From contig NC_133771.1 of assembly GCF_003597395.2 (NCBI RefSeq), positions 142,479,619 to 142,543,618 on the forward strand: a stretch of DNA of 64,000 nt. The letters run 5' to 3'. Both the position numbers and the translations under genes were made by a program. A model generated the notes under the pieces. The model searched no databases. It was given only the letters and a program-made list of their open reading frames with translations, and was not told the DNA's origin. This stretch comes from Chelonoidis abingdonii. Taxonomy: Eukaryota > Chordata > Testudines > Testudinidae. This document shows, piece after piece, positions 1 to 10,715 of the stretch (position 1 is the stretch's first letter; each line of letters opens with the position of its first letter).

Positions 1-250
1 TATTTTTGTAATTGTTTAGGGTTTCATTTTGACTTTTTCAAAACAAAATGTTTATATATTTTTTTAATCCTAAACAACTTTTAGTGTCAAGATTTCCTTT
101 GATTCTATTTCTTTAAATCAAAAATAAAAGTCTCATTTTGAGCAGAACAAACATTTTTAACTTTTCAATTTTCCACACATTTCAAAAGTTTATTTGTAGT
201 TCAACTCAAATGGATTTTTTTCTCATTTTTTTGGGATTGACAGAAAACCA
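1..250. other. AT-rich sequence, nothing recognised
   Basis: T-rich and A-rich simple stretches with no open frame of note, no repeat I recognise and no promoter signature. Confidence 0.5.
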
Positions 251-1560
251 AAACACCTTTTATTTGCACAGCTCAAGTGACTGGTAAACAAAAGAATAAA
301 ATCAATGGACAAAAACTGGTAGACAAAATAATGAGGTAATGGGCTATTCCAATCATTGCCCCCTTTTGGGCTCCTTAATAAAAGGCTTGGAGTGGAGATA
401 AAAATGATGGGACAGGTAGAGTAATAGCTGCTACTTCCCCCCAACTCATCTATCCCAAACCTAGGATCCAGAATGACACCACTGCACTTCCTTGTCCTGA
501 TCCTGAGAGATATTCTGACTAGATCAGGCCAGGGTTCCCTAAAACACCCTACCTTAATTCAGATTAACTTTCAAGGGTAGTACAAGTGTATGGTACAGTT
601 GGTGGTATTTTTGCCTCTTAGCCAGAAGATCATAGATTCTAACGCCTCTTATGTCTACATTGCAACCATGCTAACTCAGGGCTCGGACTCAAGGTCCCAA
701 GACCCTGCAGGCCTGGAGGGTCTGAGCTCAAGTTAAGCTGCAGTGAAAACAGCCCCGCTTGACCTAGGGGCCCAGATGTCAGCCGGAAGTATCCCACAAT
801 TCCACGAGACAACTTTCTTAGTCCTCTCTATCCCAACAATCTGCTCTATTGAAAACGGAAACCAGCCCTTTTGAGAATGACAACGGCTCAGGTTAGAGTT
901 AACCCATTCTCTTCTGACCAACAATCTGCAAGCACGCTATCAGACAGTCTCCTGAGTTTGCAATGGAGAGCAACCGATCAAGCCTTTTGCAAAATGAGCT
1001 GCTTCCTGGTAATGTGCAAGATGAACAGAAAAGTTTTTCCAGAAAGCACCAGAGTCCTAGGGCTACAGTGACCACATTTTTGGGTGGGAGGGGAATACGG
1101 ACCCTGGGATATTATGACTTTGGGACATGGCTTAGTTCCCTAATACAGGTCAGCTGATTCAAATCCCATTAACCCTGGGCTTAAGTTTCAGTGCATACAT
1201 ATCCAATGTGGCAAATAAAAGGATGTGCTGTGCCAGTGTCTTAACAGGAGTGAGGTTGCAAGCAAGTATCAGCACCAGAGTCAAACTTAATTTTCTATCT
1301 TTGCTGTTCTTTTCTTTCCCCTTTTGCATGTGTTTGCCTGATTTTGTCTTTAAGAAAACGGGCTCAGACTTAACAGCAATGTCAGCTCCAAAGCAGAACT
1401 AACGTGTTCTCTTTTCCCGACAACTGACAGTTATTATCATCTAAAAAACTGCCAAACTGGGGCAGGGGCAGGGACGAAAACTCCCTATAAACCTCTCTAC
1501 ACTTAAAGGGAAAGAGGAATATTGTAAAACTAAAATCTTCACTTAATACTTTCCATTTTA
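250..1560 (+). repeat. Unclassified dispersed repeat, copy 1
   Basis: Blocks here recur in the same order at 27.7-28.3 kb. One is GACAAAATAATGA followed by GGGCTATTC and TCCTTAATAAAAGG (327-382). A later one ends in CAGTTATTA...CATCTAAAA (1428-1446). The two copies differ greatly in length: this one has about 900 extra bases between the shared blocks, including a CT-rich stretch and an extra CTTTTGAGAATGACAACGGCTC segment near 870. The AATAAA-like stretch and the length would suit an LTR, but I see no clear terminal dinucleotides or flanking duplication, so I leave the class open. Short open frames inside it (for example 871-1071) look like chance. Confidence 0.5.
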
Positions 1561-2079
1561 AATGTTTTTTTTTACTTTTGACTATAGCTTTAATAAAAGA
1601 TTTAAAACATTGTAAACGGTGATTGTTGCCATGGAACTAAGCAGGCTGAGGCCTCTGTACTTGAAACCCTGAACCATGTTTACTTGTTTAGTGGTGTACA
1701 GTGAACGGGTCATGTTAACACCTTTGACTCTTTGGGCTCAACTATTTCATCAACATGTAACACACAGTCACTAATTGTGTGTTCTTCGTTTTCTAAGTGC
1801 CCAACTCGATACCATGGGATCTGATTTGCAGAAGTGCTGGGCATTCCAAGCTCTTGCGAAAGTCAATGGAAGCTGTGTTTTGAAAATGTGAAGTAATGCT
1901 AAGTACTCTGACACATCAGATCTGAGAAAAGAAGACAAAGAGGACTTGATAAAAGTCTTTACATATGTTAAAGTCTGTCATCATGAGGACAGTGATCAAC
2001 TGTTCTCCATGTCCACTGAAGGTCAGAAAAGAAGTAATTGGCTCAACCCACAGCAAGGCATATTTAGTTTAGATACAAT
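1561..2079. other. Non-repetitive AT-rich interval
   Basis: No recognisable gene or repeat. The plus-strand frame starting at 1946 runs into the CR1 fragment downstream and is probably chance plus CR1 sequence. Confidence 0.4.
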
Positions 2080-2283
2080 ATTACAAAACAACTTTCTAAT
2101 TGTAAGGATAATTAGGCTTCCAAGGCAGGTTGTGGAATCCCTGTCTTTAGAGGTTCTTAAGCAGAGGTTAGACAAACACTTGTCAGAGATGGTCTAGGAA
2201 TATGTGTTCCTGACTCAGTGCAGGGGCTGAACTTGATGACACCTCGAGGTCCCTTCCAGCCCTACATTACTAGGATTCTATGG
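2080..2283 (+). mobile_element. CR1 LINE 3' end (5'-truncated)
   Basis: The sequence carries the typical CR1 3'-terminal region: a GTTGTGGAATCCCTGTCTTT segment, the GATGACACCTCGAGGTCCCT segment and the terminal GGATTCTATGG at 2274-2284. CR1 elements usually lose their 5' part at insertion, which explains the short length. It reads in the sense direction and has no coding capacity. Confidence 0.85.
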
Positions 2284-2774
2284 TTTCCACGATGTCATAA
2301 AAACAGTAGTACTATTTGTAATAACCTTTTCATTGATGCACCTCCAGTCATACTCTTTGCTGGTCTCATCAACTGATTTGTTTTTGGTTTCTCATCCTAG
2401 GGCCCCTCATAAAATTCATCCATACTATCCCCTTAAGAGATCCTCTATCCTCTGGAATATATCTTTAATGCAGAATCTAGTGAAAGAATTTCCATTAGCT
2501 GGGCAGAACATTAGTCACATTGGTATAGTGCCATCTAATGCCTCTGGGGATTCAGTAGCAACCGGAATTACCACCTTCAATACTGGAAGGAGTTACGGGA
2601 AAGAAAACCTTAAATGGTCACTAGAAAACCCATATGATAACTCCTTGTAAAATATCACTGTACTATCCAATGTCTAATATACATGATTTTCTTTTACAAA
2701 GGCATGGAAAAGATTACTTTGAAGATAGATAATATTTTAAGAACCCTTCAGTACAGTTTAGTGATATCTAGGTA
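2284..2774. other. Spacer between CR1 fragments with an unrecognised 105-codon frame
   Basis: A plus-strand frame at 2333-2650 encodes 105 residues beginning MMHLQSYS. I recognise no domain, signal peptide or splice context. It lies between two retrotransposon pieces in AT-rich DNA, so I regard it as chance rather than a gene. Confidence 0.35.
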
Positions 2775-3585
2775 AAAATCTGATCAGGTTCAACAAGGAC
2801 AAGTGCAGAGTCCTGAACTTAGGATGGAAGAATCCCATGCACTGCTACAGACTAGGGACCGAATGACTAGGCAGCAGTTCTGCAGAAATGGACCTGGGGT
2901 TACAGTGGACGAGAAGCTGGATATGAGTCGACAGTGTTCCCTTGTTGCCAAGAAGGCTATCGGCATTTTGGGCTGTATAATAGGGAGTATTGCCAGCCAG
3001 ATCGGGGACCAGATCATTTCCTCGCCTCCTATTCAACATTGATGACAAGGGCCTCCGGAATACTTGTGCCAGTGGTCCCCACACATCAAGGAATTGTGGA
3101 AAATTAGAAAGAGTCCGTGAAGGGGCACAAAAATGATTCTAGGGGGCTGGGAGACCTGACTTGAGGAGAGGCCAGAGGGAACTGGGATTTTGTTTAGTCG
3201 TGCAGAAAAAGAGATGAGGGGGGATTTATAGCTGCTTTTCAGCTACCTGAAAAGGAGGTTTCAAAGGGAGGATGCGATCTAAGACATATTCTCAGTGCGG
3301 TTAAGAATGACAGAACAAGGAAGTAATGGATCTCCAGCAGTTGCAGTGGGGGGTGAGGTTTAGTTGGATATTAAGAAAACTTTTTTCACTGGGGAGCTGG
3401 TGTGGAGACACTGGAATGGGTTACTGGGAGGTGATGTAAACTCTTCCTAGAGGTTTTTAAGGTCAGGCTTGACAAAGCCCTGGCTGATATGATTTAGTTG
3501 GGGATTGGTCCTGCTTTGAGCAGGGGGTTGGACTAGATGACCTCCTGAGGTCCCTTCCAACCCTGATATTCTATGATTCTATGGG
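2775..3585 (+). mobile_element. CR1 LINE 3' portion with RT C-terminal remnant
   Basis: This sense copy includes the end of the CR1 reverse transcriptase frame and the 3' UTR. The translated stretch around 2803-3042 keeps the conserved segment near [18 protein letters not shown] and DEKLDMSRQ but breaks soon after. It ends with AACCCTGATATTCTATGATTCTATGG at 3559-3583, two copies of the CR1 terminal octamer. It is closely related to the copy at 41.4-42.7 kb, with which it can be aligned through the RT end, apparently the same subfamily. Confidence 0.92.
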
Positions 3586-4929
3586 AAAAAAATCACTGCT
3601 TTTACATGAAAGTAACTATTTTGATAAACCAAATGAGAGTTAGAGAAATAGAAATCTCTGCAGAATAGCAAGAAAGAAACAGCTGAAGTGACCATAGGAT
3701 ATTGCCATAGTAAGATATAGACCACTCGCTTTTTCCAAATAGATTTTAAAATATGATGGCTTTCAGGCTAAAATTGCCTGTGCACTATTTATGCCTCTTA
3801 GTTATTTGATTATTCCTTCTGCAAAAAAATCATCTTGAAGATATTTTTCTGCTCCATTTGTATTCAGAATATTTCTACCTTTCTGACTTTTTTTCATTGA
3901 ATCATTCTTCCCTCAGTTTTCTACATAGTAGTTTCATGTTCATTTTCACTGATATTTTCCTCTTAATATACCTGGATGACAATCATATCCATCTTTTAAT
4001 ATGTCACTGTCTCTGTTATGCTATTTGGCTTCACAGCAGATTTCCACAGTAGTATATTAACAGAGTAGGAAGTTTTTAAAGCTACATATATTTTCTCATG
4101 AAGAAACAGAATAAAATTGACTATCATATGGGGTATGATTGGTTCACATAAGCATGTATGTCTTTCAAATTTCCTAATCCTTTGCCTCTGCCCAATGATT
4201 AGCATCTTCACAACTCTTTCCCACAACTCACACACTAATTTGTGTCTAAGCTGCTGTGATTCAAAGCAAAAGATTTCTTGTCAATGACTTGATAGAAGCT
4301 TTCTTGTCAACAGCACAATGGTGGTTTACCAAACATGGTATGTTATGTCAGCTGCCCTGGAATTTAAACTGATTGGAAGTTTGGGCAGCACAATGTACAC
4401 ATGGAATTTCATTGACTAAATTTTTGCCTTCTGTTGAGAGTTAGTTATAATATTGGAAGCATGATACCAAACTAGAGAAAACAGTAATCTGATCTAATTC
4501 ATTCTCCCTGAATCCCTTTAGCAATATACAGACATGAAGGACAATCAGGGTTAGTTACTCTATCCCACTACCCTGTTATGCTACCGAACGGTTGAGGGGA
4601 TCAAGATGACAAAGGTAGCAACTATTGGAAATAGTTTCAAAAGATGGCCTATACTTTATTTTATTTCTATAGAAGAATGTAACCTATCTCCTGTCTTAAA
4701 CATCATAATTTAAACCTTGCAAAACATCAACCTACTGGGCCTTTGTAGCTTATCTCTCCCCTAGAGTCAAGGTTTATTGCCCTGTGCCTGAGCTGTAGTT
4801 GGTCAGATAAAATAAAAATGAAGAATACAGAGAGAGTCCTCCACAGGTACCAGGTCTTTTATTGTGCCTTGAACAGCTTTCTCTGTGTGCACAATCTATT
4901 CAAATTTTAAGCTTTAATTTGTATATATA
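3586..4929. other. AT-rich interval, nothing recognised
   Basis: About 1.3 kb of AT-rich DNA. Short open frames on both strands (for example 3858-4052 plus, 3996-4235 minus) have no recognisable features. I see no repeat family or regulatory signature. Confidence 0.4.
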
Positions 4930-5060
4930 AAAAAATTCCCCTCTCACCCCTATGGGCGGTATGTGTCTTCCTCAACCTCGGGTCCTCTACCAGAGGCCTG
5001 GGAGTTTGAGGGTTCTGCGCAGTATCTTAGCTGTTCCTAGCACTGCACTCTTCTGAGTAC
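4930..5060 (-). mobile_element. 3' end of a restriction-enzyme-like-endonuclease LINE
   Basis: Read on the minus strand this encodes the extreme C-terminus SAVLGTAKILRRTLKLPGLW followed by a stop at 4987-4989, then a 3' UTR ending GGGGAATTTTTT at about 4930. The same end occurs on the plus strand at 12935-13065 with only a few differences in about 125 bases. Upstream (to the right), similarity stops near 5060, where the sequence turns into the flank of the CpG island. It could be a short 5'-truncated insertion or the detached end of arm A at 7.69-9.87 kb. Confidence 0.8.
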
Positions 5061-5600
5061 AGGATCCGACCAAAGGTGATCCGCTGTCGATTTGGTGAGT
5101 CTTGCGTTAGACCTGCTAAACTGAACCGCTGCCTCGCGATCCATCTCAAGAGTGTCCCTCCAAGCTGTAAGTGAACGCTGCTCTTAGGTGGGAGATAGAT
5201 CTCTAATGCCTAGAATGAGGCAACGCAGGCATGTCCCAGAGGCACAAAACGTCTGTAGCTGTGCGTTTAGGCAACCCCAGGATTCACAGTGAGTTTCTGT
5301 GTGATCAAAGGTGCAAGGAAAAGTGGGATTTAAGCACCAAACGTACTGTGTGGATCCACCCCATATAGTCAACCACCATTAGATGGGATTTACCACATGC
5401 AGGGAACGATACCACGCATGTTTCCACTGTTTATTTCACAGGAAGACACAATTAGTGCGTCCACCGTCTCAAAATATTTCACACATCAGGTAGAGAAAAG
5501 TTACGGGAGCTCTGGACAAACATTGTCAGACAGCCCTTGTGATTAAATTAGGCGCGACGTCAATTTAACATATCGCCCCTTCTGTTTGTTTTAATCCGTG
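5061..5600. other. Flank of CpG island, nothing recognised
   Basis: Moderately GC-balanced sequence between the LINE 3' end and the CpG island. CpG dinucleotides become more frequent towards 5.5 kb. A segment around 5185-5310 (AGATAGATCTCTAATGCCT, GGCACAAAACGTCTGTAGCT) resembles an old dispersed repeat but I cannot name it. Confidence 0.35.
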
Positions 5601-7290
5601 CTGTTATAGGTCACATACACGAAGCTCCTTTCAACCCAAGGAGAGGGAACAGATCTGGCAGCACGCAAACGTGCTGCTCTTCGCCTGGGAGGTTTTTCCG
5701 AACACCACCACAGCCCAGAGACAAACGCGGGGGGAGGGGGGGCGGTATAACAACTCCGCACTCCCAGCACTGGGGCAGGTGCAGTACCTGAAGCCTGTTG
5801 AACTGCCTGCACCAGGCTGCAAGCCGGAGCACAATCACCGCGGGGTTGCATGGGGCAGCCAAGCGCGTCCAGAGCGTCTGCCAGCCCCGAGGCGCCGTGG
5901 TCCACAGGATGAGGGCGAAGAGTCACAGACTTCCCTGCGGGGTAAAGCGGCCCGTGAACCGATCCCACCGTCGGGGTTTTGGGCACGGCATGGATTCCTG
6001 CTCACGGGAACCTTCAGTTTGTGCGGGCGACGCAGGAGGTCTCTTCACTCGCCTCGTATGGGGGTGCCGTTTTTCATGTCACGGAAGGCCCGCGCGAGTA
6101 CGGGAGGCTTTGAAGCGAGGGGCGACCGCCGCTCGAGGTCTCACATCCGGGGGGGGCGCCGGGCGTGTGCGTGACTTCACACGTCCATGCCACGCCTCAC
6201 CAGTGTGCAGGTTCTGAGCGGCAGGGGCTCTGAGCCCGCGCGCGGTCTTGCGCCGCGCATGCGCGGTAGCATAAGCCTGCGGAGTTGTGAAATGGTGTCG
6301 GCTGTATTTGGCCGGAGTTTAGAGCCGGGGAGGAAAGTCGGGGGGAGGGGGCTCGAGAGCTGCGCGGGCGGCAGGGCGGGCGGCGGCGGCGAGCTGCTGG
6401 GCCGCGTTGTTGTGCTGCTGCCACTGGCCGCGAGGCGGCGGCGCGGCCAGGGGAGGGGGCGATACAAAGGGCAGCGGGGCGAGCCGCCGGGGCGCGGGAC
6501 TGCACCTTGCGGGGGCACTGGCAAGCGCGACTGGAGCGCCCTACTCTATTTCACGCCGCGGGTTGTTCCCCCGACCAGAGGAAGCAAGTTCGAGGAACAC
6601 GAGTGAGTTCTTCAGGAAAGCCGTGAGCCGCAAGTGCGGGCTGAGGGACCCTGGGGATCCGGCCCCTCTGGCGCTCCGCGAGCCGTCCCGGTGGCGCCGC
6701 ACCTCACGCAACCAAGCGGCGCCCGAGCCGGTCCCGCAGGCAGCGCCGCCCTGCGGTGCTGTATCTCCGGCGCTCGGGGCTGCGCCCTGCCCTTTCTCGG
6801 GTCTTCCCGCGGCTCGTCTATTTAGGAACGCGCCGGAATTTCCTCTCGCTGATTTGTGCTCGGTTCCTCACAGATTAAATACACCGGCTTCAAGGGACAG
6901 ACCCGACGAGGAGCGGCAGGCCGGTTATCACACAGACAGCTACCGGGCTGCAGGGCTGGACGCTTCCGAGAATCGTAAGGTGCTAGCGGCCAGCATCCAT
7001 GCCGCAATTGGCGTGCTCCGAATCCCTACCGGTGGGCCGCGTCGCGGCCTGGGCGGGTCCCCCGCGCCCGCACGGGCTTGCATTGCAGACCCGTCACTAC
7101 GCGTGAAACACCCGAACTGTTGCGGAGCCTCAGGCTCAGGCTTGCTGCGTAAGCGCTGCCGCTTCCGAAATCTCACAATTGCGGATGGTTTGAAGCGTTC
7201 TCTGCAGGGCAGGAGCGTTATTCTTTCCTTAGTGGTCTGCCGTTCCAACGCGCAGAGGGGGCGAGAGTGAGTTCAGCAAACCTGACGACT
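5600..7290. promoter_or_regulatory. CpG island, candidate gene promoter
   Basis: GC content and CpG density rise sharply against the AT-rich surroundings and peak at about 6170-6800, with long stretches of GGCGGCGGC, GCGCGGGCGG and CCGGGGCGCGGG. GC-box-like GGGCGG motifs lie near 5740, 6374-6380 and 7051-7057. There is a GCGCATGCGC palindrome at 6255-6264 and an ETS-like ATCCGG near 6146. No TATA box lies at the densest part. Overlapping open frames exist on both strands (the longest, 6407-7270 plus, 287 codons), but long frames are expected by chance at this GC content and I recognise no domain. Donor-like sites occur in the plus direction at about 6602 (ACGA/GTGAGTT) and 7265 (GAGA/GTGAGTT), so a non-coding first exon transcribed to the right is possible. 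Vertebrate CpG islands of this size usually mark promoters; the gene itself is not identifiable here. Confidence 0.75.
6255..6264. promoter_or_regulatory. NRF1-like palindrome
   Basis: GCGCATGCGC is a perfect 10-bp palindrome that matches the core of the NRF1 recognition sequence. It lies at the CpG-dense centre of the island, about 28 bases upstream of the first ATG of an open frame at 6292. Such sites are common in housekeeping promoters. Binding is inferred from sequence only. Confidence 0.4.
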
Positions 7291-7689
7291 GTTGGTTACC
7301 TTCGTTTCCGCTTAAATTTCTGGGAGTTTCCCACGGAGCCGGCAGTGCCCACTTAATAACCAAAAACCTCTTTAAGCGCCACCTTGACAATACTACGCCT
7401 TCCATCCTCTTAGGTTGCATAAACGTCACGGTACTCATATGTTGTATGCACTACAGCAATTAAGGTGTTGGCGTTAGTGCACATTATGTTCTTCACGTTC
7501 GCGCAATAGAGAATAACAGTGGAACTTCATACCCCAGAGCCCTAGTTAACCGTCGGACCACGGTCTTTAAGTAGAAAGGAACTGCGTGTCTTTATTCGCA
7601 GTGCTTAGTAAAGTATAGTAATTCTGTTCAAAGGGAGATATTGGTAAAGCGAAGAGGAATGGTCGACCTGTAAGGAGCATCCTTTTGAG
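7291..7689. other. Island shoulder, nothing recognised
   Basis: CpG density falls through this stretch. It has no equivalent in arm B of the inverted LINE pair and I recognise no repeat or gene in it. Confidence 0.35.
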
Positions 7690-9870
7690 TGAGGGCCTGT
7701 TTAGAGCACAGGTTATTTGGGATCACGTTTTTTCGAGGTGGCTGACAACCGGGGTCTACTTACGCGATGGCTTTACTGGCTGTAAGATCCTGCGTGCAAT
7801 CTTTTTACATCCTGCACCTGATGTTTTGGACGTCTTGGAGGCCTCTCGCCTTGCACAGTCGGCACCTGGGTTTCCTCTCTAGTGTGGTAGACCTGCTTTC
7901 AAATGGATCCCGGTGCTCATCCTGTCCTGTGTGCTAATCGGATCAGTGCCCCCCTCCAAAAATTCTGTCTTTTAGCCAGGCTCCTTTCCTGATGCCGACT
8001 GTAGGCATTTCCCAATGTCAGCACACCCTCGGCTATCTGTCGAGTACATCCCCGCGGGTCTTGCTTGGCCATGGCAGTCTGACGCTTGGCTCCCCCGCCC
8101 CCCCCCCAATGGCCTGCTGCTGGCCTCAGGCATTCTCTCAGCAGCCAATCTTTGAGGGCTTTACTGATGTAACTCCTCGGATGTTTCCAGGTTTCGTCCC
8201 AGGACAGCTGGCTTTTGATGCTCACCCAAAGCCCGCCCCCCTCTTTCCACTGGATACAGTCTCTGGGTGTTGGAGGAACTTGGGGTGAAAGCCCTACGTG
8301 CATTGTGAGGAGCCTTTCCCCGGTCTTCAACCGGCAGCCTCCATGCCCTCTTTGGCCAGTCACTATACGGCAAGGGCGGTACTGTTGATGGCGTTGATCT
8401 TGTTCTTCCCAACTGAGCTGGCTCTTCAGGACACTGTTAAGTCCTTTAGTGATATTCTGGTATGTGCTGTCTTCCTTGCCTCCTCATCTGGTTCCATGAC
8501 TGTGGGATGCCAAAGGTACTTGTAGCTGGTCGGTATATTTCTGTCTGATTGTGGCCTCGCTGGTAGTTCCAGCCCCATCAGTCCCTTGACTACCTCCCCC
8601 CTCCTCTTCACACCATTCCCGCCACACTTTCTCTCAGTCAGAATGGACACCCAATATCCTCACGTAGCTCGCACTGTCAGGTTGGATTACGATGTTGAGG
8701 GTCTCGTTCATTTCTTAGCATACAGCTTGATGTCATCCGTAGAGGAGGTGGCTGATGGTAGTCCACTCCTGACACTGTAAACCCGTATCCAGCCTTTGAT
8801 TATCCTGGCTGAGGGGGTTTACAGGAGCCTAAATGGCAGGATAAGCGCAGCAGGGACAAAGTGCATCACCTTGGTAAGGCCGCACTTGAATGGGCCATTG
8901 TGCAACTGCCTTCGAGTTGGACTTCCACACAGGTCCCCATTGAGTTCCCCTTCTGAGGAAAGTCTGAGCGTCCTGTTGACGTTTGTATATAGTGCCCAGA
9001 CATTCCACAGATCCAACGTGTGGTGGCAGTGAGTCGTAAGTGTTCTCCTGTAAGCCAATCCAGGCGTGCTTCGATGGGTTTGCTTCTAGACCTTGAGGTC
9101 TTGGGCAGAACTGCTTCTATCATGAGCAAACTGGTGTTGTTCCCCCAATGCCTTCTGAGCTCTGTGCTCATGCGTACTGGCCGGTATGGTCCTTAGCTTG
9201 CGGCTATGATGCCTGATAGGCACTTTTTCCATGCTTGTGGTTATGGCCGTTTCTGTTCCCTTGCGAGGGGTCTTTCATGATCAGGTCACTGTTCCTGTCC
9301 TGTGTTGTGAGGCGCAAGTTTGGGTGGGAGCCCCGCTGCTGCTCGCAGCTGGTTATGTCGTGCGCTAGGCTCCCCTGCGGTCATGCACTGCTGTTAGTTT
9401 TTCCTTTAGCAGCTAGGTGTGGATTCATGGTCTGGTCCAGGTGCTGTTTTTGTCCCCCCTGCCGTGGGAGTTTTTGGGGGTCAGCTCTTCTACATGTCTT
9501 TCTTGACCGCCGCTGCTGGATGTCTTCTAACTTCGTGATGGTGACTGGTTTCTGTTCTGGGAGACCTTGCTGGCTCGCAGGTCCTGCCCCCAAACAAAAA
9601 ACCCCCCACTTGGCACTGGTGTTAAGCTCTCTCTCTCCCTACCCGTTGTTCTCGATCTTCCCTCCTTCTCTCTCATGAATTGTGTCCAGTCGCCACTTCG
9701 CAGATTGTCCTGAGTTCCCTAACTTCTGGCACGGCCCCCCTTTGTTATCCTCCGGCCCAGCGATGTCGCAAGCCGGCATGACTCTCCTCCCTCAGTCGTG
9801 CTCCCTGACGCCTTATTTGACGTAGGCCCAGGTTGTGTTAGGCACCCGGGTCTTTTGCACCAGGACCACC
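7690..9870 (-). mobile_element. RLE-type LINE, inverted arm A (RT region, broken)
   Basis: This stretch is an imperfect reverse complement of 9980-12130; dozens of collinear blocks pair up, for example 8170-8290 with 11540-11660 and 9255-9600 with 10240-10505. On the minus strand it encodes LINE fragments in shifting frames. The segment at 8716-8758 gives a HLLY-DDIKLYA type reverse transcriptase box. The region near 7790-7870 corresponds to the CxxC...H...C knuckle seen in arm B. It is too rich in single-base indels to hold a continuous frame. The endonuclease region that should follow, below 7690, is absent and is replaced by the CpG island. I infer an R2/R4-like clade from the motif combination but the clade is not certain. 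Confidence 0.75.
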
Positions 9871-9980
9871 TAGCGAAGTGACTGATAGCGATAGCGGTTA
9901 GAACCTTGACGGGACTGCCCCCCCACTATTGTCGAAGAACCGGGTTCAAATACTGGTTGGTACCCTTACCCTCAACTTTC
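9871..9980. other. Centre of the large inverted repeat
   Basis: The axis of symmetry of the two LINE arms falls near 9.88-9.93 kb. The central hundred bases include GATAGCGGTTAGAACC and CCGGGTTCAAATACTGG, which faintly resemble the A and B boxes of a Pol III gene, but the sequence does not fold as a tRNA. No known sequencing-adapter sequence is obvious to me. Confidence 0.45.
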
Positions 9981-10677
9981 CCAGATTAGGTGGCTCATTG
10001 AGAGCAAGAGAAGACCCCGCACTACGTTTCACCTGCTACCTCAAAATAAGAGATCGACATGAACATCCAAGGAGAGTCAATGGGCCGGCGTGGACGTCGC
10101 CGGCCGGGTATTAACAGCCGCGCCAGAAATGTGCAGGAACAGACACTGACGAAAGGGTCGGGGCTAGGGAACCAAACCATTCATGGAGTGAGAGAAAGAG
10201 AAGACTCATAACACCCCAGTGCAATAAGTGGGTGCGCAGGACTGAGCAAAGCAAATCTCCCAGAAACAGAAACCAGGTCCACCAATCACAAGGTAGAAGA
10301 CATCCAGCAGCGGGTCAAGACCATAGAAGAGCGACAGCACACTGCCCAGACATTGATCCACACCCTACTGGCTAAAAGAAACTAACACGCAGTGCATGAG
10401 ACGCCTAGCAGCACCAGATGAACACCCAGCGTGCTAGCAGCAGGAGCTCCCACCCAAAACTGGCTAACACAAGGAAGAACGAGTTGCTGTCATGAAAGAC
10501 CCCTGCAAGGGGAACAGACCGCCAATAACCCACAACATGACATCCCCCCCCTAAAAAAATCCCCCCCAAGGGGGGGGGAGATCACCTAGCGCCAGCACAT
10601 GGACATCGGCCAAGTACATGAGCAACCAGCTCCCGTAGGGCAGTTGAGGAACAACAACCAAGTTTGCTCATAGATAA

Positions 10678-10715
<38 letters not shown>

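Noticed and set aside
2333..2650. 105-codon open frame as a small gene
   Set aside because: Lies between two CR1 fragments without recognisable features.
5591..5986. 131-codon minus-strand frame in the CpG island
   Set aside because: Overlaps a 167-codon plus-strand frame and a 139-codon frame in another phase; no recognisable protein features. GC-driven.
6292..6606. Possible first coding exon starting at ATG 6292 just after the NRF1-like site
   Set aside because: The translation is low-complexity Gly/Arg-rich with a stop exactly at the donor-like site and shows no similarity I recognise. Better explained as 5' UTR.
6407..7270. 287-codon plus-strand open frame, the second longest frame in the window
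   Set aside because: It lies in the CpG island where stop codons are rare by composition. Long frames overlap it on the other strand, no domain is recognised, and it runs across likely splice-donor sites.
7917..8363. 148-codon minus-strand frame
   Set aside because: Part of LINE arm A in a shifted frame; the matching region of arm B does not keep it open.
9235..9678. 147-codon plus-strand frame, rich in Cys, Leu and Phe, looking like a membrane protein
   Set aside because: It is the antisense strand of LINE arm A; the paired arm does not preserve the frame.
9880..9980. tRNA gene or tRNA-derived SINE at the centre of the inverted repeat
   Set aside because: A-box and B-box-like words occur but the sequence does not pair into acceptor or anticodon stems, and it lies in unreliable sequence.
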